From Sphagnum magellanicum (Eukaryota; Streptophyta; Sphagnopsida; Sphagnales; Sphagnaceae): a DNA stretch of 64,000 nt. The stretch lies in the NCBI GenBank assembly GCA_021904315.1, contig CM038911.1, positions 14,853,390-14,917,389 on the forward strand. Direction: 5' to 3'. The notes under the pieces are model-generated. The model made no database searches. It saw only the letters and a program-made list of their open reading frames with translations, and was not told the origin of the DNA. Both the position numbers and the translations under genes were made by a program. Below, in pieces: positions 62,607 through 64,000 of the stretch (its first letter is position 1; each line of letters opens with the position of its first letter).

Positions 62607-63834
62607 TTATGCAAAGTTCAATGATGACTCAGTTTTGTAGCAAGCATCAACTGATGATCGCATGCTTCTGGAACTCTCAAGGAATAGCAGCCTTGAACAC
62701 ACTGCAGGTTTGTCTCCATGATAGTCATTGCAAACATATCTTGCAACATCTTCATAGTTCTGTCACAAAACAAGTAAACTTATTACGCTTTATGACGCAA
62801 ATGGGTACAAACGGGTCAGGCAAAAAAAACTCACACAAACCTGATTCTAGTGGAGAGAAAGACACAAACCAACCTCAAACAAGGGCTCGCCGTTGACAAG
62901 CACCCATGGAACATATTTATGTGGTGGTTGCAACCTATTTGTTTCAGCTGCAAATTCCAGCTCCAGCTGCCAAGCAAATACAGAAAGAAAAATCATTATC
63001 AACTTTCTACACTCATGATCCTGAAGGTACTTTCTTATCTAGTTCCATGCTTTTCTTGTGAGTGCAATATTGCACATTCAATTGTTATGCAATACTCCCA
63101 AAATGCGCATCTTGAACCCATCCAGCTTGAGCAAGAATCATGGTTTAGATGACTCAAAATTACAAATTCATTGTGATATTTCCTCATCATGCCCATAGCT
63201 TCACTCACAAGAAGCCAATGACAAAATGACAATGATCTCTTGCAAAAGCAAAAAGCACTAAAATCCCTACTAGGTCCACCTTGAAACTTCTTACCTTTTC
63301 CCCCAAAGGACTTGCTGAGCATTCAACAAGTGGGGCAAGGTCAAGGTGTGAAGGTTCCACACATGACTTCCAATCCTGAGCTGCAATTGCCCTCGGGAGC
63401 TTTTCCAGACAATAAATGAAAGGGAACCAATCCGTCTGTCACACAGACATAAAAATGAACTCAGCATGGTTGGTTGAAGCTAGTGAAAGCAGTTGCCTAT
63501 ATGAAGGAAAATTACATGATTATCTGAGACTCCTTAATCTATCGATATACAAACAAATCCAAAAAGATCCAAACTTGATTATCCTCAGATCAAGAAAACA
63601 ATTGCAGCTTACCTTTTTGATTACAGAAAACACCATATATATCATACAGAACTTTATAGAGGAAAAAAACTCTGATTGCATCCATTTTTGAGGAAGCACA
63701 AAATTGTGAAGAAGTGCAGAAGACAAGAAAAAACTTGGAAGGGAAAGAAGAGGGGAAGAGGAAGGTACCACTTTCGGCCAAAGGCGGATAGCACATGTTT
63801 GAATAATATTCAAGTAGCACTCATCTTCCCCATG
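62607..63834 (-). CDS. GILT-like thiol reductase, 3' exons (partial)
   Basis: Gamma-interferon-inducible lysosomal thiol reductase family; plant members are secretory or vacuolar proteins that reduce disulfides (OSH1 is one in Arabidopsis). Four exons join in phase on the minus strand: 63769-63834, 63295-63435, 62874-62966, 62607-62759, stop at 62607-62609. They encode about 151 residues. The family signature (CQHGx2ECx2Nx4C) is present from its second half: HGEDECYLNIIQTC. Next come WFPFIYCLE, PPHKYVPWVLVNGEPLFE and NYEDVARYVCNDY, all typical. The CxxC active-site exon and signal peptide should lie upstream. A plausible previous exon (around 63874-63930) could not be joined with confidence; the gene runs off the window. 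Confidence 0.85.
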
Positions 63835-64000
63835 CTGTTCCCAAAAACCCACCCCCCCAAACAGATGAAAAATTTCTCACTGTGTCAGCTCATTACCACT
63901 GGCGTTTCTTGTGCCCATCACTTATGGACAACCCATAAGCTTTCAGGTTGAACAATCCTGGTTTTTCTCTGAACATATGCTCAAGTAAATGCAAGAACAG

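Overview
The window looks like nuclear DNA of a seed plant, most likely a gymnosperm. It has two complete spliced genes of ordinary plant type (SEC61 alpha and a nucleobase-ascorbate transporter), a spliced ankyrin/BTB gene, and the 3' part of a GILT-family gene running off the right end. About 29.6 kb in the middle (14.53-44.15 kb) is decayed plastid DNA inside the nuclear genome (a NUPT). That insert carries chlL and chlN, which flowering plants lack, and ndhA/B/H/I, which Pinaceae and gnetophytes lack. A Ginkgo/cycad-type or other ndh-bearing gymnosperm fits best; an early-diverging fern cannot be excluded from this sequence alone.

Layout. 1-1.25 kb: upstream DNA with a short perfect hairpin and one weak exon candidate. 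1.25-5 kb: SEC61 alpha (six coding exons and a 5' UTR intron). 5.3-6.5 kb: a broken DUF641 (GIL1/IRKI-like) gene on the minus strand. 6.5-8.8 kb: AT-rich spacer with small repeats. 8.87-12.07 kb: ankyrin/BTB gene (six exons). 12.1-14.5 kb: spacer with a perfect 59-bp duplication and a hairpin. 14.53-44.15 kb: NUPT. 45.66-49.35 kb: NAT transporter (13 exons, minus). 49.74-50.3 kb: a very G-rich and C-rich stretch upstream of the NAT gene. 50.3-62.6 kb: AT-rich repeat DNA with a dead PIF/Harbinger transposon (56.4-58.6 kb) and several tandem repeats. 62.6-63.83 kb: GILT-like gene (minus, partial).

The NUPT is a patchwork of four plastid blocks. Block A (14.5-34.5 kb) keeps native order: ndhB (part)-rps7-rps12 3' exons-spacer ORF-trnV-16S-trnI-trnA-23S-4.5S-5S-trnR-trnN-chlL-chlN-ycf1 (5' part). 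Block B (34.9-39.08 kb) is ndhI-ndhA-ndhH-rps15 (part). Block C (39.1-40.86 kb) is a second, inverted copy of the spacer ORF-trnV-16S 5' segment. Block D (40.95-44.15 kb) is trnI-CAU-rpl23-rpl2-rps19-rpl22-rps3 (part). Blocks A and B meet at a ~110-bp-arm palindrome. Nearly every gene has stops or shifts, many explained by C-to-T or G-to-A changes, and six of the seven tRNA copies have lost their native anticodon.

After arriving in the nucleus the NUPT was hit by nuclear transposons. Two related solo LTRs with 5-bp target duplications sit in opposite orientations, one splitting the 23S rRNA copy and one splitting trnN. A Harbinger transposase fragment interrupts ndhH and resembles the Harbinger relic at 57-58.6 kb. 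I saw no new defence, toxin or biosynthetic system; the main novelty is this layered organelle-to-nucleus insertion history.
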